From an uncultured Pseudomonadales bacterium (GTDB taxonomy: Bacteria; Pseudomonadota; Gammaproteobacteria; Pseudomonadales; Cellvibrionaceae), in NCBI GenBank assembly GCA_947494095.1, contig CANLTI010000019.1:1-64000 (forward strand): a stretch of 64,000 bases of DNA, read 5' to 3'. Of the stretch, positions 8,250-17,858 are shown piece after piece. A program made the position numbers and the translations under genes. The notes below the pieces were generated by a model, which had not been told where the DNA came from, made no database searches, and worked only from the letters and a program-made list of their open reading frames with translations. The stretch's first letter is position 1. Every line of letters begins with the position of its first letter.

Positions 8250-8981
8250 ATTATGAGCCTATCTTACGCTTATTTTTTAGATGTGTCATAAGCGCTAACG
8301 TTCTATTAAATAATGGGCATTATTTCTCATTATTAGCAATAATTATCGTCACCTTTGGTAACTTTTAAGTTCTCATCTTGGCTTTTTGTAACCTTCAGTA
8401 ACTCCTTGTGATTGCTCTTCTTGTTGTGAGTTTATTACAGCAGCGGCGCTACTCGGTGTTTTTTTGCGCGGTGTGCTTTTTTTGTAGTGCAAGGGCTAGT
8501 TTAGAGTGCGCTTTAGTGGCTATTACTGCCCTGTGACTTAGTCTTAGCTCTGAGTAATTAGTTCATTTTTTAACCAGGCGGTGGCCGTCTGTTTGAAGTG
8601 TTCATGCGTGCGGCTATGCCGCAGTACGACGCGGTCATAACACGGTTGCGTTAATTGCGATGCGATGGCTTGGTAATTGCTTTAGGCAGTATTGTGGTGT
8701 GATAAAACCTTAGCAATGGCATTTTAGCCTCAAATTGGCGCGTTATTGTGAGTGCGTGCGATAGTATTTACTCTTACCGAGCGATTGAAAGTATGAGTGA
8801 TGCACTTATTTGGTACGTCGTTGCACTAAAACACATTCAATGGCTGATGTTTAAGCCTTGTTTTGACTCGATGGCGCAATTGGGCTACATCGCGTTGCCT
8901 TTATCTGCGATAGCACCAGTAACTCGCAATAGCCTTATTCGCTCGTAATAGCGCGATTAACGTATAAGTTAAGCCAAGTAT

Positions 8982-10268
8982 ATGACTGATCAAAAAATGC
9001 ACAAAAAAAAGTTGGTAATTGTCGGTAACGGTATGGCTGCGGGGCGCATGATTGATGAGCTTATCGCGCGCGATATAGCAAAGCCTGAAGAGGGTCATAG
9101 CCTGTTTGACATCACAGTGATTGGTGATGAGGCTTGCGGTAGTTATAACCGCATTATGCTGTCACCGGTATTGGCCGGCGCCACATCGGCTGCGAGTATT
9201 GTTCAAAAGCCCGCGCACTGGTACTCCCAGAACGGCCTGAATTTTATGGCGGGTATACGTGTGACGCAAATCAACCGTCAACAGCGTCACGTCTTGTGTG
9301 CTAACGGCGAGCGTGTGCCATACGACCATCTTATTATTGCCACAGGCTCAAGGCCTGCAAGTATTCCTACTGAAAATCAAAATATTGCAGGCGTGATGGC
9401 GTTTAGAACGCTGGCTGATGTGGATATGATCTTATCGCTGAGCCAAACGGCTAAGCATGCCGTGGTTATCGGCGGCGGGCTACTGGGTTTAGAAGCCGCT
9501 TACGGTATGGCAGTGCACGGCTTAAAGGTAGTATTGGTACATAGAGGCCGCTGGCTATTAAACCGCCAGCTTGATGAGGTGGCCGGTGCAATGCTGGCTA
9601 AAGTGATGGCACATAAAGGTGTGGCCTTAAGGCTAGAGGCGCAAGTGACACAATTTAATGGCCGAACAAGTGTCGAGAGTGCGCAGTTAACAACGGGTGA
9701 AACGCTCGATTGCGATCTAGCAGTTATAGCGACAGGGATCACACCCAATGCTGAGCTGGGTATTGATGCTGGCCTCGAAGGGCGATATGGCATTGAGGTA
9801 AATGATTTTCTGGTTACCAGCGATCCTCATATTAGTGCGATTGGTGAATGTGTAGAGCATCAAGGCAAAACCTTTGGTTTGGTTGAACCTATTTGGCAGC
9901 ATTGTATTAGCGTGGCCGACCGCCTTGTGATGGGCGTGCAGAGTGCGTACCAAAATACGCCGGTGGGCACTAAATTAAAAGTTTCTGGTGTGCAGGTGTT
10001 TTCGGCAGGTGCATGGCTAACATCGCCCGAGCACCGCGCATTTATTTTTGCCGATCCTGCGCGCAATATTTACCGCAAATTATTACTCAAAAATAATTGT
10101 ATTATAGGTATTGTTTTTTTTGGTGATGTGCGTGACGGCCAATATTTTTTTGAATTAATGGAGCAGCAAATACCGGTCATTCAGGCGATGCCTCAATTAC
10201 TAATGGGGCGTCGTTTTTGCACCGAGTTGCCACCAATGGCGGTTGTACCTACCGGTGCCGCTATTTAA
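8982..10268 (+). CDS. FAD/NAD(P)H oxidoreductase, NirB/NasC-type electron-transfer subunit of nitrate assimilation
   Basis: The 428-residue flavoprotein matches the N-terminal two-nucleotide-binding-domain part of NirB and the NasC-type nitrate reductase electron-transfer subunit. An FAD site VIVGNGMAAG is near residue 12, CGSYNRIMLSPVL follows as in NirB, and a second Rossmann motif VVIGGGLLGLEAA is near residue 161. The C-terminal [2Fe-2S] BFD and sirohaem domains of full NirB are absent. It likely passes electrons from NAD(P)H to the nitrate reductase encoded 334 bp downstream, whose C-terminus does carry a BFD domain. The gap between them contains repeat B1. The role is inferred from family and context. 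Confidence 0.8.
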   Translation: MTDQKMHKKKLVIVGNGMAAGRMIDELIARDIAKPEEGHSLFDITVIGDEACGSYNRIMLSPVLAGATSAASIVQKPAHWYSQNGLNFMAGIRVTQINRQQRHVLCANGERVPYDHLIIATGSRPASIPTENQNIAGVMAFRTLADVDMILSLSQTAKHAVVIGGGLLGLEAAYGMAVHGLKVVLVHRGRWLLNRQLDEVAGAMLAKVMAHKGVALRLEAQVTQFNGRTSVESAQLTTGETLDCDLAVIATGITPNAELGIDAGLEGRYGIEVNDFLVTSDPHISAIGECVEHQGKTFGLVEPIWQHCISVADRLVMGVQSAYQNTPVGTKLKVSGVQVFSAGAWLTSPEHRAFIFADPARNIYRKLLLKNNCIIGIVFFGDVRDGQYFFELMEQQIPVIQAMPQLLMGRRFCTELPPMAVVPTGAAI

Positions 10269-10338
10269 TTTATTTACCAATTTAGTTTTTATGGATTATT
10301 GGTTGTTTAATTGGTAACTATTTACCGGTGAGGAGATC

Positions 10339-10526
10339 GGGCGCTAATGAATTATTTGCTGGGCCGCTCAAGCCATCTGCGACTTTGTGCTCCTGCAAAG
10401 TCTACCCCCACGCATCCATGCTGGGGCGGGTGCTATATAAGCGCCCCCGACGCTTAAATGCCCAGAAAATAACCCATCATCACCCTGTTAAGAGGGGGTT
10501 TTTGGTTAGGCTGAATAGTTACTTTA
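10339..10526 (+). repeat. Repeat family B, copy B1
   Basis: About 190 bp are shared with 59059-59277 in the same orientation. Both begin GGGCG(C/T)TAATGAAT, and both share CGACTTTGTGCTCCT, CTGCAAAGTCTA, GCTTAAATGCCC, CCCTG...AAGAGGGG and a closing TTAC-TTTAA. The middle is diverged. GGGCG near the left end and GCTTAAATGCCC further in could pair. The copy lies between the two nitrate genes. A short open frame across it (10328-10570) follows a different frame from that in copy B2 through the middle, so I do not call it a gene. Confidence 0.75.
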
Positions 10527-10602
10527 ATTGTTATTGTTATTTTTGTCGCGCTAAATTAAACGCAGGGTAGCTTGCGATTCTTACGTTTTTAGGTTTGGGT
10601 TT

Positions 10603-13317
10603 ATGTCATCTTTAATTGCTACAGCCATACACAAGGGAGCGTCAACGCAAAAAACGGCGTCCATTAGGCAAGAGCACACCACCTGCTGTTATTGTGGGGT
10701 AGGTTGCGGTGTAACCGCCACAGTGCAAAACAATCAAGTGATTGCGGTGCAAGGCCGTAAAGATCACCCAGCCAATTTTGGGCGACTATGTGTAAAGGGC
10801 TCATCATTACATCAAACCCAGCATTCGCCCGAGCGTTTACTTAGGCCTCGGTTGCATGGGCAAGAGGTTAGCTGGGATGAGGCGCTGGACTACAGTGCGC
10901 AAACCTTTAAAGATATTGTGCGTAAGCACGGCCCTGATAGCGTTGCTTTTTATTTGAGTGGGCAACTATTAACAGAAGATTATTACGTGGCCAATAAACT
11001 GATAAAAGGTTTTATCGGTACGGCGAATGTTGATACCAATAGTCGCCTGTGTATGGCAAGTGCTGTGGTATCACATAAGCGTGCTTTTGGCAGCGATGTG
11101 GTACCGGGTTGTTATGAAGATTTAGAAAAAACCGATGTACTTATTTTAGTGGGTTCTAATGCGGCTTATGCACACCCCGTGACGTTTCAGCGCATTGTGA
11201 AAGCTAAGCAGGAGCGGCCGCATTTAAAAATAGTGGTATTAGACCCAAGGCGTACGGCAACCTGTGAAATTGCTGATATTCATATTCCACTGGCACCCGG
11301 GAGCGACGCTTACTTTTTTAATGGATTACTCAGCTATTTAGCGCAGCATGACTATTGTGATGCACAATATATTGCTGAACATACGCAAGGCTTTGAAGCC
11401 GCATTAAGCGCAGCCCAAAAACAAGTAAAAAATATCCATGCCGCTGCCGTGGCCTGTAATGCAAGTGCTGACCTTATTACTGAGGTCTATCGTTTATTTG
11501 CGCAAAATGAAAAAGTTGTCACGCTGTTTTCACAGGGCATTAATCAATCGTCATCGGGTGTTGATAAAGGTAATGCCATTATTAATTGTCACTTAGCGAC
11601 AGGTAAAATTGGTAAAGAAGGGGCTTGTCCTTTTTCTATTACAGGTCAACCTAATGCAATGGGCGGGCGTGAGGTGGGTGGCTTGGCCAATCAGCTGGCT
11701 GCACATATGGGGTTTGATCATCAGGCCGACATAGATCGCGTTGCACAGTTTTGGCAAGCACCTAAAATGGCTCAAGCAGAAGGCCTAAAAGCTGTTGATA
11801 TGTTTAAGGCGGTAGATGAGGGTAAAATTAAAGCTATTTGGATTATGGCTACGAACCCGGTAGTGAGTATGCCTGATGCGGATTTTGTGAAACAGGCGCT
11901 AGAGAAGTGTGAGCTAGTGGTTGTTAGTGAAGTCATAGCCGATACCGATACAGCGAAAACCGCTCATGTATTATTACCTGCGACAGGATGGAGCGAAAAA
12001 AACGGGACGGTAACCAACTCCGAGCGCTGCATAAGCCTACAAAAAGGCTTTTTGCCGCCTGCAGGCGAGGCAAAGCATGATTGGCAAATTATGAGCCTAT
12101 TTGCCCAAAAAATGGGCTTTAACGGTTTTGATTACCAGCATCCGGTAGATATTTTTAAAGAGCACGCAGCATTATCAGCGATCAATAATATAGGCAGCAA
12201 GACGCAAACGCGCGCGTTTGATTTGTCGGCGATGGTAGATATTACATTAGAGCAGTACATGAATTTTAAGCCCGTTCAGTGGCCCGTTAATAAAGCTTAT
12301 CCTAGTGGAGTAAAGCGCTTATTTTCCGAGGGTGACTTTTTTACACCTAGCGGTAAAGCGAATTTTATCGCTATTACGGCGCGGTTGCCGATGTCACCCG
12401 TTCAAGCGAATAAAGTGATTATGAATACGGGGCGCATTCGCGATCAATGGCATACCATGTCGCGCACTGGGACGGCGCCTAATTTATTGGCTCATACTCA
12501 AGAGCCTTACGTTGATATTCATCCTCAAGATGCTAAGCGCTTGGGTCTATTGGAAGGTCAGCTGGTTGAGTTAACTAACCGAGGTGCGCGCTATATTGGG
12601 CGTACCAACATTAATGCGGCCCAGCGTGTGGGGGAAGTTTTTGCTCCGATGCACTGGAATGCTAAGTATGCCTCCCGCGCTCGGGTTGATGCGTTGGTGA
12701 ACCCCTTTGTGGACCCCATTAGCGGACAGCCAGAATTTAAGCATAGCCCAGTGGCTATCGCGGCACACAATACTCAATGGACAGGCTTTTTAGCAACCAC
12801 CAAAAATCATGAGCCAGAGTGTGATTATTGGGCAAAAATAACGATCGACAAAGGTTATGTATTTCGCTTGGCTGGTGTGGAGCCCATCGCCTTTGATCAT
12901 TGGTTAAAACAGCAATACCCCGATATTGAGCAGTGGCAAGAACTGCAAGACAGCCAAGGCGAATATTATCGCGCGGCAGGTTTTGTGGGGTCGTTATTAG
13001 TGGTTGTGTTTAATGCCAACCAAGGCTGTGCAGCACCATATGAAAGTCGTTGGCTCAACGAGCAGCTGGGGCAGCATGTTGATGATGGCACGCGTTATTC
13101 TATTTTGGCGGGTAATGCTGGTTGTGGTGATGAAGATCAAGGGGTTGTGGTATGCGCCTGCTACCAAGTGGGCGCGAATACTATTAACCAAAACATTCGT
13201 AGTGGCTGCCATAGTGCTGAGGCTTTGGGGCAAGCGCTTAAATGCGGTACTAATTGTGGTTCGTGTATCCCCGAGTTAAATGCAATGATTAAAGCGTGTA
13301 GGCCTACCGCTGTATAG
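10603..13317 (+). CDS. nasA: Assimilatory nitrate reductase, catalytic subunit (NasA/NarB type)
   Basis: This cytosolic molybdopterin enzyme reduces nitrate to nitrite. The [4Fe-4S] site is C28-x2-C31-x3-C35-x27-C63, followed by K65. The molybdenum region NSRLCMAS is near residue 147, and the mid-protein segment TGQPNAMGGREVGG is characteristic of NasA. The molydopterin dinucleotide-binding domain (MNTGRIRDQWHTMSRTG) begins near residue 607. The C-terminus carries a BFD-like [2Fe-2S] domain (CACYQVGA ... CGTNCGSC), giving 904 residues, the long form of the family. It is preceded by its probable electron donor and repeat B1. No nitrite reductase, transporter or regulator is in the window. Confidence 0.92.
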   Translation: MSSLIATAIHKGASTQKTASIRQEHTTCCYCGVGCGVTATVQNNQVIAVQGRKDHPANFGRLCVKGSSLHQTQHSPERLLRPRLHGQEVSWDEALDYSAQTFKDIVRKHGPDSVAFYLSGQLLTEDYYVANKLIKGFIGTANVDTNSRLCMASAVVSHKRAFGSDVVPGCYEDLEKTDVLILVGSNAAYAHPVTFQRIVKAKQERPHLKIVVLDPRRTATCEIADIHIPLAPGSDAYFFNGLLSYLAQHDYCDAQYIAEHTQGFEAALSAAQKQVKNIHAAAVACNASADLITEVYRLFAQNEKVVTLFSQGINQSSSGVDKGNAIINCHLATGKIGKEGACPFSITGQPNAMGGREVGGLANQLAAHMGFDHQADIDRVAQFWQAPKMAQAEGLKAVDMFKAVDEGKIKAIWIMATNPVVSMPDADFVKQALEKCELVVVSEVIADTDTAKTAHVLLPATGWSEKNGTVTNSERCISLQKGFLPPAGEAKHDWQIMSLFAQKMGFNGFDYQHPVDIFKEHAALSAINNIGSKTQTRAFDLSAMVDITLEQYMNFKPVQWPVNKAYPSGVKRLFSEGDFFTPSGKANFIAITARLPMSPVQANKVIMNTGRIRDQWHTMSRTGTAPNLLAHTQEPYVDIHPQDAKRLGLLEGQLVELTNRGARYIGRTNINAAQRVGEVFAPMHWNAKYASRARVDALVNPFVDPISGQPEFKHSPVAIAAHNTQWTGFLATTKNHEPECDYWAKITIDKGYVFRLAGVEPIAFDHWLKQQYPDIEQWQELQDSQGEYYRAAGFVGSLLVVVFNANQGCAAPYESRWLNEQLGQHVDDGTRYSILAGNAGCGDEDQGVVVCACYQVGANTINQNIRSGCHSAEALGQALKCGTNCGSCIPELNAMIKACRPTAV

Positions 13318-13641
13318 GTGCCAGCGTGAGTCATTGCGTGTGAATAACGCTATGCTATTGAGATAAATAGTAGCCTATTTTTTGAGTATATAAATATATG
13401 TGAGTGTCTTTTATTCCATCGTGGCGTGTAAATTTTTTATTAGTAATTTTTTAATGGTAAATCATTTGATTTATATGATAATTATTACTAATAATGTAGG
13501 TGTCATAATTTTATTATTCAATAGATAGAGATTAATGATGCTGGACGTTTTGTAAATGGAGGCAAATATTGCCTGTTAATATTTGCTAATGATAAAAGAC
13601 CTGCTGAGTAATGACTTGGCAGGAAAATATGAGATTGCTTT
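13318..13641. other. 324-bp intergenic region
   Basis: AT-rich spacer between the nitrate reductase and the thioesterase gene. A weak imperfect hairpin (CCTGCTGA...TTGGCAGG) lies at about 13598-13622. I see no gene and no convincing terminator. Confidence 0.4.
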
Positions 13642-14244
13642 ATGGCTCTATTTCACTCTTTACCCGACTTCTCAATGTTAGTCGTTATCGCGAATCGAAT
13701 GTTTAAGCAAATTCTACCGCGCAAAAAAAAATCCTCTTTGCTGCCCGAGCTTGGCGAGCAGTTGATTCCGCCTGGTTCAGCATCGGATGTGTTTAATGGG
13801 TTTGTCACCTCACCGGGTAACGCCCATGGTTTACAGCTTAAAATTCATCACGATACCGTAGCCGGTGTTTCGTGTCGCTGGCTAACGGCGAAAAAGTTTG
13901 AAGGTTATCCACAGGCGCTGCATGGAGGAATTAGCTTTGCTATTTTGGATGAACTTTTAGCATATGCGGTATTTGATCGATTTAGGGTATTTGCTGTGAC
14001 GCTTTCTAGCAAAACACAATTTTTTAGTCGTATACGTGTTGGCGAAGAGGTTAAAGCGAATGCTGTAGTCACCCGAAAATTTTGGCGCTTTATTAATGTT
14101 GAAGGAAAAATATATAACTCGCGTGGCCGTGTGGTGGTCAGTATGAAAGGTACCTTTTACATGCCGACCAAAAAAGAATTCAAAAAGATTCTGGATTTGT
14201 CCATTATGCCCAGTGAGGCCCTGCCCTATTGCGGTACGGATTAG
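13642..14244 (+). CDS. PaaI-type hotdog-fold thioesterase family protein
   Basis: The 200-residue protein has a hotdog core marked by ALHGGISFAILDELLAYAVF (about residues 92-111), the central helix and its preceding HGG, where the Asp/Glu of this helix is usually catalytic in PaaI-type acyl-CoA thioesterases. VGEEVKANAVVTRKFWRFINVEGKIY forms the later strands. The N-terminal 50 residues (with PRKKKSSLLPELGEQLIPPG) are an extension relative to minimal PaaI proteins. The substrate is not deducible. The following methyltransferase gene begins about 225 bp downstream on the same strand. Confidence 0.75.
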   Translation: MALFHSLPDFSMLVVIANRMFKQILPRKKKSSLLPELGEQLIPPGSASDVFNGFVTSPGNAHGLQLKIHHDTVAGVSCRWLTAKKFEGYPQALHGGISFAILDELLAYAVFDRFRVFAVTLSSKTQFFSRIRVGEEVKANAVVTRKFWRFINVEGKIYNSRGRVVVSMKGTFYMPTKKEFKKILDLSIMPSEALPYCGTD

Positions 14245-14468
14245 TCGTTACTTAAGGAACGTACATGAAATAACCTCCCATTTTTAATTGTTGGATGCAC
14301 GCTTGCCTGTGTTGTAAATATTTACAATAGCCATCTACAACGCCATATTTTGGCTTGTCAAGCGAACACTCAATAATCCAAGCTGTAGGGGTGTATTAGG
14401 TGTATGTTTCTAATGGAATATATTGAACATTGGAAATGGCTAAAGTTATAAATTGGAAAAGGTGAAAT

Positions 14469-15371
14469 ATGCAAAGTCGAATGATGGATTTAATTGAGTC
14501 TGCACCTAGCGAAGCTAGGAATCTTTATCAAAAATACAATAGGGAGGAAGAGATAGATCGCATTGCCTATCATTATGAGGTGGATTCAGACTTTTTTAAA
14601 ATAGTTACCGGAGGTGAATGGAATCACTATTCTTGCTGTATGTGGGAGGAGGGCTTTAGCCTGACCCAAGCGCAAGAGCGAAAACTCGATGAATTTGCAC
14701 GCATGATGAACCTGAAGCCCGGTATGCATATATTAGATGTGGGTTGTGGATGGGGCGGCCCTTTAGTGTATTTGTGTCATAAATATAAAGTGACAGGCCA
14801 TGGCATTACGATATCCCCGATGGCGATTCCGGCTGCCGAGGCGCGGGCTAAAAAATATAATGTGCAATGTACCTTTGAAGTGGTGCACTGGCAAGAGCTG
14901 AGAAGTGTGGAGCAATTTGATGCTATTTATAGTGATGAAGTGATTGTTCATTTTAATGATCTGGATGGCTTTTTTAAAAAAGCGAATCAGTTATTAAAAA
15001 CAGGCGGAATTATGGTTAATAAAGAACTTCATTTTCGCCACTCTAAACATAAGCATGCGATAGATAAATTGAGCCAGCATATTAACAAGGTGTATGCTTA
15101 TACCGGTAATTATCGTACTCTGCGTGATGAATTAGACTTGTTAGATCATAATAGCTTTCAGCTAGAAGAGATATTGGATATTCCGATTGGTCATTATAAT
15201 AAAACGATTAATGAGCACTGGCTAAAAAACTTGAATGCACACAGAGCCATGTTGACAACCATGACCAGTGAAAAACATGTGCAGGATTTCAAGTTGTATT
15301 TGAAGGGGATTTGCCGAATTTTTACTGCAAAAGTATTTGGTTTGCATATTGTTGCAGCTAAAAAAACTTAA
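14469..15371 (+). CDS. SAM-dependent methyltransferase, cyclopropane-fatty-acid-synthase-like
   Basis: The 300-residue protein has the class I SAM motif ILDVGCGWGG at residues 88-97, preceded by HYEVDSDFFKIVTGGEWNHYS, which resembles the HYDLGNDFY...Y-S entry of CFA synthases. The later CFA segment is not fully kept, and the protein is shorter than E. coli Cfa (382 residues), so transfer to another lipid or small molecule is as likely. AAAGGTGAAAT precedes the ATG. No signal or membrane segment is seen. The preceding thioesterase gene may hint at lipid metabolism, but this is only context. Confidence 0.75.
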   Translation: MQSRMMDLIESAPSEARNLYQKYNREEEIDRIAYHYEVDSDFFKIVTGGEWNHYSCCMWEEGFSLTQAQERKLDEFARMMNLKPGMHILDVGCGWGGPLVYLCHKYKVTGHGITISPMAIPAAEARAKKYNVQCTFEVVHWQELRSVEQFDAIYSDEVIVHFNDLDGFFKKANQLLKTGGIMVNKELHFRHSKHKHAIDKLSQHINKVYAYTGNYRTLRDELDLLDHNSFQLEEILDIPIGHYNKTINEHWLKNLNAHRAMLTTMTSEKHVQDFKLYLKGICRIFTAKVFGLHIVAAKKT

Positions 15372-15374
15372 AAC

Positions 15375-16695
15375 TTAATAGGCTGCGACAGCTGTTTGGT
15401 CGCGGCCATTTTTTTTAGCACTTTGCAACGCATTATCGGCTTTTTTAAAATTATGCTCAAAGCTTTCATCTATGGCTAATCGTGTAATGCCAAAGCTAAG
15501 GCTGATATAGGGTATTGGTTTTCCGTTAGCCCTAAATGTGTGGCGATTCATTGTTTTACGAATAATTTCACAGTGGTTAAAAATATCTTGCCGCGTCCCC
15601 CCCCGCACTAAAAAAAACAAAACTTTCCCCGCTCCATCGCCCTAGCTCATCATTTTTAGCCAAAATATGCCTGATAGCTTCGGTTAAATCTTTTAAGAGT
15701 GAATCGCCTGTAGTTTGACCGTAGGCGTCGCAGATTTTTTTGTAATGATCCACTTGAAAAATACATAACCAATAGTGAATTAAGGCTGTCGATTTAAGCA
15801 GGCTTGAGGCGTAAAGCTCTATGCCTCTGCGATTGAGACTTTTGGTGAGAGGGTCTTGTTCAGCAAACATTTTAAGTGACTTGTAGTCTTCTTTGAGTAC
15901 TTGTAATGACGCTGAAATATTATCGTTTTCGCGGCGCATATAGAGGGTATAGGACAGCATCTGTGCAATAATAAATAGCGTCCAAAAAGCAATGAGCCCG
16001 CGATAAAGCTCATGTCGATTGATCCTGTCGCCAGTGGCAGTAATACGCTTGATGGTCATAGTGTGCTGACCTAGAGGCGTAGCCTCTGGCAGGTGCAAGA
16101 TGATTTCCATGATATTGTTAAAGGCTGGGCGGGTTGCTTCACGCCTAATGCCGTTATCGATGACCCACCAATCCGAGATATTCAAAAGCTCAAAATCAAT
16201 AAATACAGGGGCATTAAATTCATCGCGCTCGATGTAGGCCTCTACTTGTTTGGCTTGATGCAGTTGTGCGGTTTGTATCAAATCAAACTCTACATTGCGC
16301 ATAGCAATACGAATACGCTGGGCCTCGCCCTCATAGGCAAAATCGACCTCAATACCTTGATACTGACTCAGATCAACCCCTGTAATACCTATAGCGTCTT
16401 GCTGGTTATTAGAGGCTTGTGGGCTTTTAGGGTGATTGTAAAACTTTAGTGCGACACCGCAAAAGCGATAGCTAGCACCCGCTTTGAGTGTACATTGCGA
16501 CGTGAACGACTGGGGATGACTCCAAATATTGGTACTGTTGCCGTTATCCCATTGGTCGCTGTATACATTAAGTGTGGTCGTGTTTAATGGGTGGAGTGTG
16601 AGTTTTTTGGGTGGAACACTAAAAGAAGCGGCCAATAACAATAGTGTTATAGCGAGCGCGCCAAAGCGAATAGATCGAAAGTTAATTGACGGCAT
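15375..16695 (-). pseudogene. Membrane GGDEF-domain protein, frameshifted at a G8 run, degenerate active site
   Basis: The N-terminal 372 codons and the C-terminal part of the GGDEF domain lie in different frames. The break falls on eight consecutive G on the coding strand (15597-15604). Removing one G would join VFFSAGG to TRQDIFNHCEII and restore a complete domain. Order: an N-terminal hydrophobic segment, a periplasmic beta-rich region (about 35-225), a transmembrane segment (about 233-252), a short coiled coil, then GGDEF from about 275. The signature is RWSGESF instead of GG(D/E)EF, and the first metal site reads FQVDHYKK, so cyclase activity is doubtful even if the frame is intact. It may be a pseudogene, a phase-variable gene, or a sequencing error in the homopolymer. 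Confidence 0.8.
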
Positions 16696-16839
16696 GGTAT
16701 TTTAAATAGGTGTATACGTAGAGCGGGCACTATTGCACTGTCGGCTTAGCTTGTAAAGTTGTGTTTTGGCGCGCATATCAACATTTTTCCATATTAATCT
16801 AATTGTGCCTATCTATCTATTCTCTGCCCGTGTTTATTT

Positions 16840-17361
16840 TTAGTGTTTAGTGCGTGCATTATTGCCTGAGCATTTGTGTTTTACGTAACGCACCAGCTTA
16901 ATAGGCAGAGCGCCTAAAAGATTGAGTAGTAGAGCAAAAAATGTGCAAAAAATGAGATATTGCGGGTTAAGCGGAATACCGGGCTTAAAGTTGTGAGTGA
17001 CAGCGGCGAGTGTTTTAGAGTGTTTGGGTGTCAACATGTACGCGATTTTGTCGGCGAGTGTACCGTCGGTAAAGACTAAGATACTGCGTTGAAGATGAGT
17101 AAGCTTTTGAATGCGCAGGCTTTTATGCTCGGCATCGGCCTGTACGCTAGCAATAGGGCTTTGCTTGTGCGCTGTAATAAGAGCGTGCACGTTTGGGTAA
17201 TCATATTGCTTGGCTAACGCCTGATCGCGGTTAACCTCTGTTTGGATTGCATCTAAATACCCTTGTAAATATTGCAGGTAGTGGTCGGCCAAAAGCGGTA
17301 GCTGCATCAGGGTGATCAGCACCACACCAAAAATTAACTTGTCAATAATGCCTGCAATCAT
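16840..17361 (-). CDS. DUF2937-like membrane protein
   Basis: The 173-residue protein has a hydrophobic N-terminal segment (IIDKLIFGVVLITLMQLPLL) and a second one near residues 134-155 (YLIFCTFFALLLNLLGALPI), with a soluble loop between. The start QLPLLADHYLQYLQGYLDA resembles the DUF2937 family, which has no known function. It is 13 bases downstream of the next gene's stop on the same strand and may be co-transcribed with it and with the ATPase gene upstream. The family call is tentative. Confidence 0.6.
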   Translation of the reverse strand: MIAGIIDKLIFGVVLITLMQLPLLADHYLQYLQGYLDAIQTEVNRDQALAKQYDYPNVHALITAHKQSPIASVQADAEHKSLRIQKLTHLQRSILVFTDGTLADKIAYMLTPKHSKTLAAVTHNFKPGIPLNPQYLIFCTFFALLLNLLGALPIKLVRYVKHKCSGNNARTKH

Positions 17362-17374
17362 ATTGGTTTATGCT

Positions 17375-17824
17375 TTATAAGCTCTCATCATCTTCATTGT
17401 TCCAGCCTAATTGCTCTGCATAGTGCTGCGAAAATGCAGCGGCGATATCATTATACTTTTTAGGGCTCAGTGTATTGAGGCATACGTGTGTGTATAGGTA
17501 GGCACTCACAAACATTTCACTGGGGTGGTTGATGAGGTTTTCACGTAGTTCATCAAATATTTTACGGTAGACCTCTAGGCGTATATCTAGCATTTTTTGA
17601 GTGTCAATTATGTCGCGGTGCATAAAGGCATGCATACAACCTAGGGCGGTGAGGGCATCGCGATTGCGCGCTAATGCTGAGGAGTCATCTTCGGCAACAA
17701 AAATACCAAAGTATTGCTCTTTCATTAAGGCGAGCGAAGTATTTAACGCCTCTAATATGTCTTTATCCCACTGTTTGGCTTTGCGCGGTAGTCTTCGGTT
17801 CATTTTCTTAGCGTGTTGCGGCAT
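17375..17824 (-). CDS. Hypothetical protein, 149 residues
   Basis: I do not recognise this family. The protein is helical by appearance, starts basic (KKMNRRLPRKAKQWDK) and ends acidic (WNNEDDESL), without signal peptide or membrane segment. It lies between an orphan secretion-type ATPase gene (34 bp away) and the DUF2937-like gene (13 bp away), all on the minus strand, so the three may form an operon. No function can be given. Confidence 0.6.
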   Translation of the reverse strand: MPQHAKKMNRRLPRKAKQWDKDILEALNTSLALMKEQYFGIFVAEDDSSALARNRDALTALGCMHAFMHRDIIDTQKMLDIRLEVYRKIFDELRENLINHPSEMFVSAYLYTHVCLNTLSPKKYNDIAAAFSQHYAEQLGWNNEDDESL

Positions 17825-17858
17825 GTGGCTTCCTCTTGTGGGGCGTATCGTGTGCGGT

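Noticed and set aside
8748..8948. 66-codon frame upstream of the nitrate flavoprotein
   Set aside because: No ribosome binding site, no recognised motif and unusual composition; probably chance.
10328..10570. 80-codon frame across repeat B1
   Set aside because: Part of a dispersed repeat; its frame is not kept through the middle of copy B2, although a short C-terminal segment agrees.
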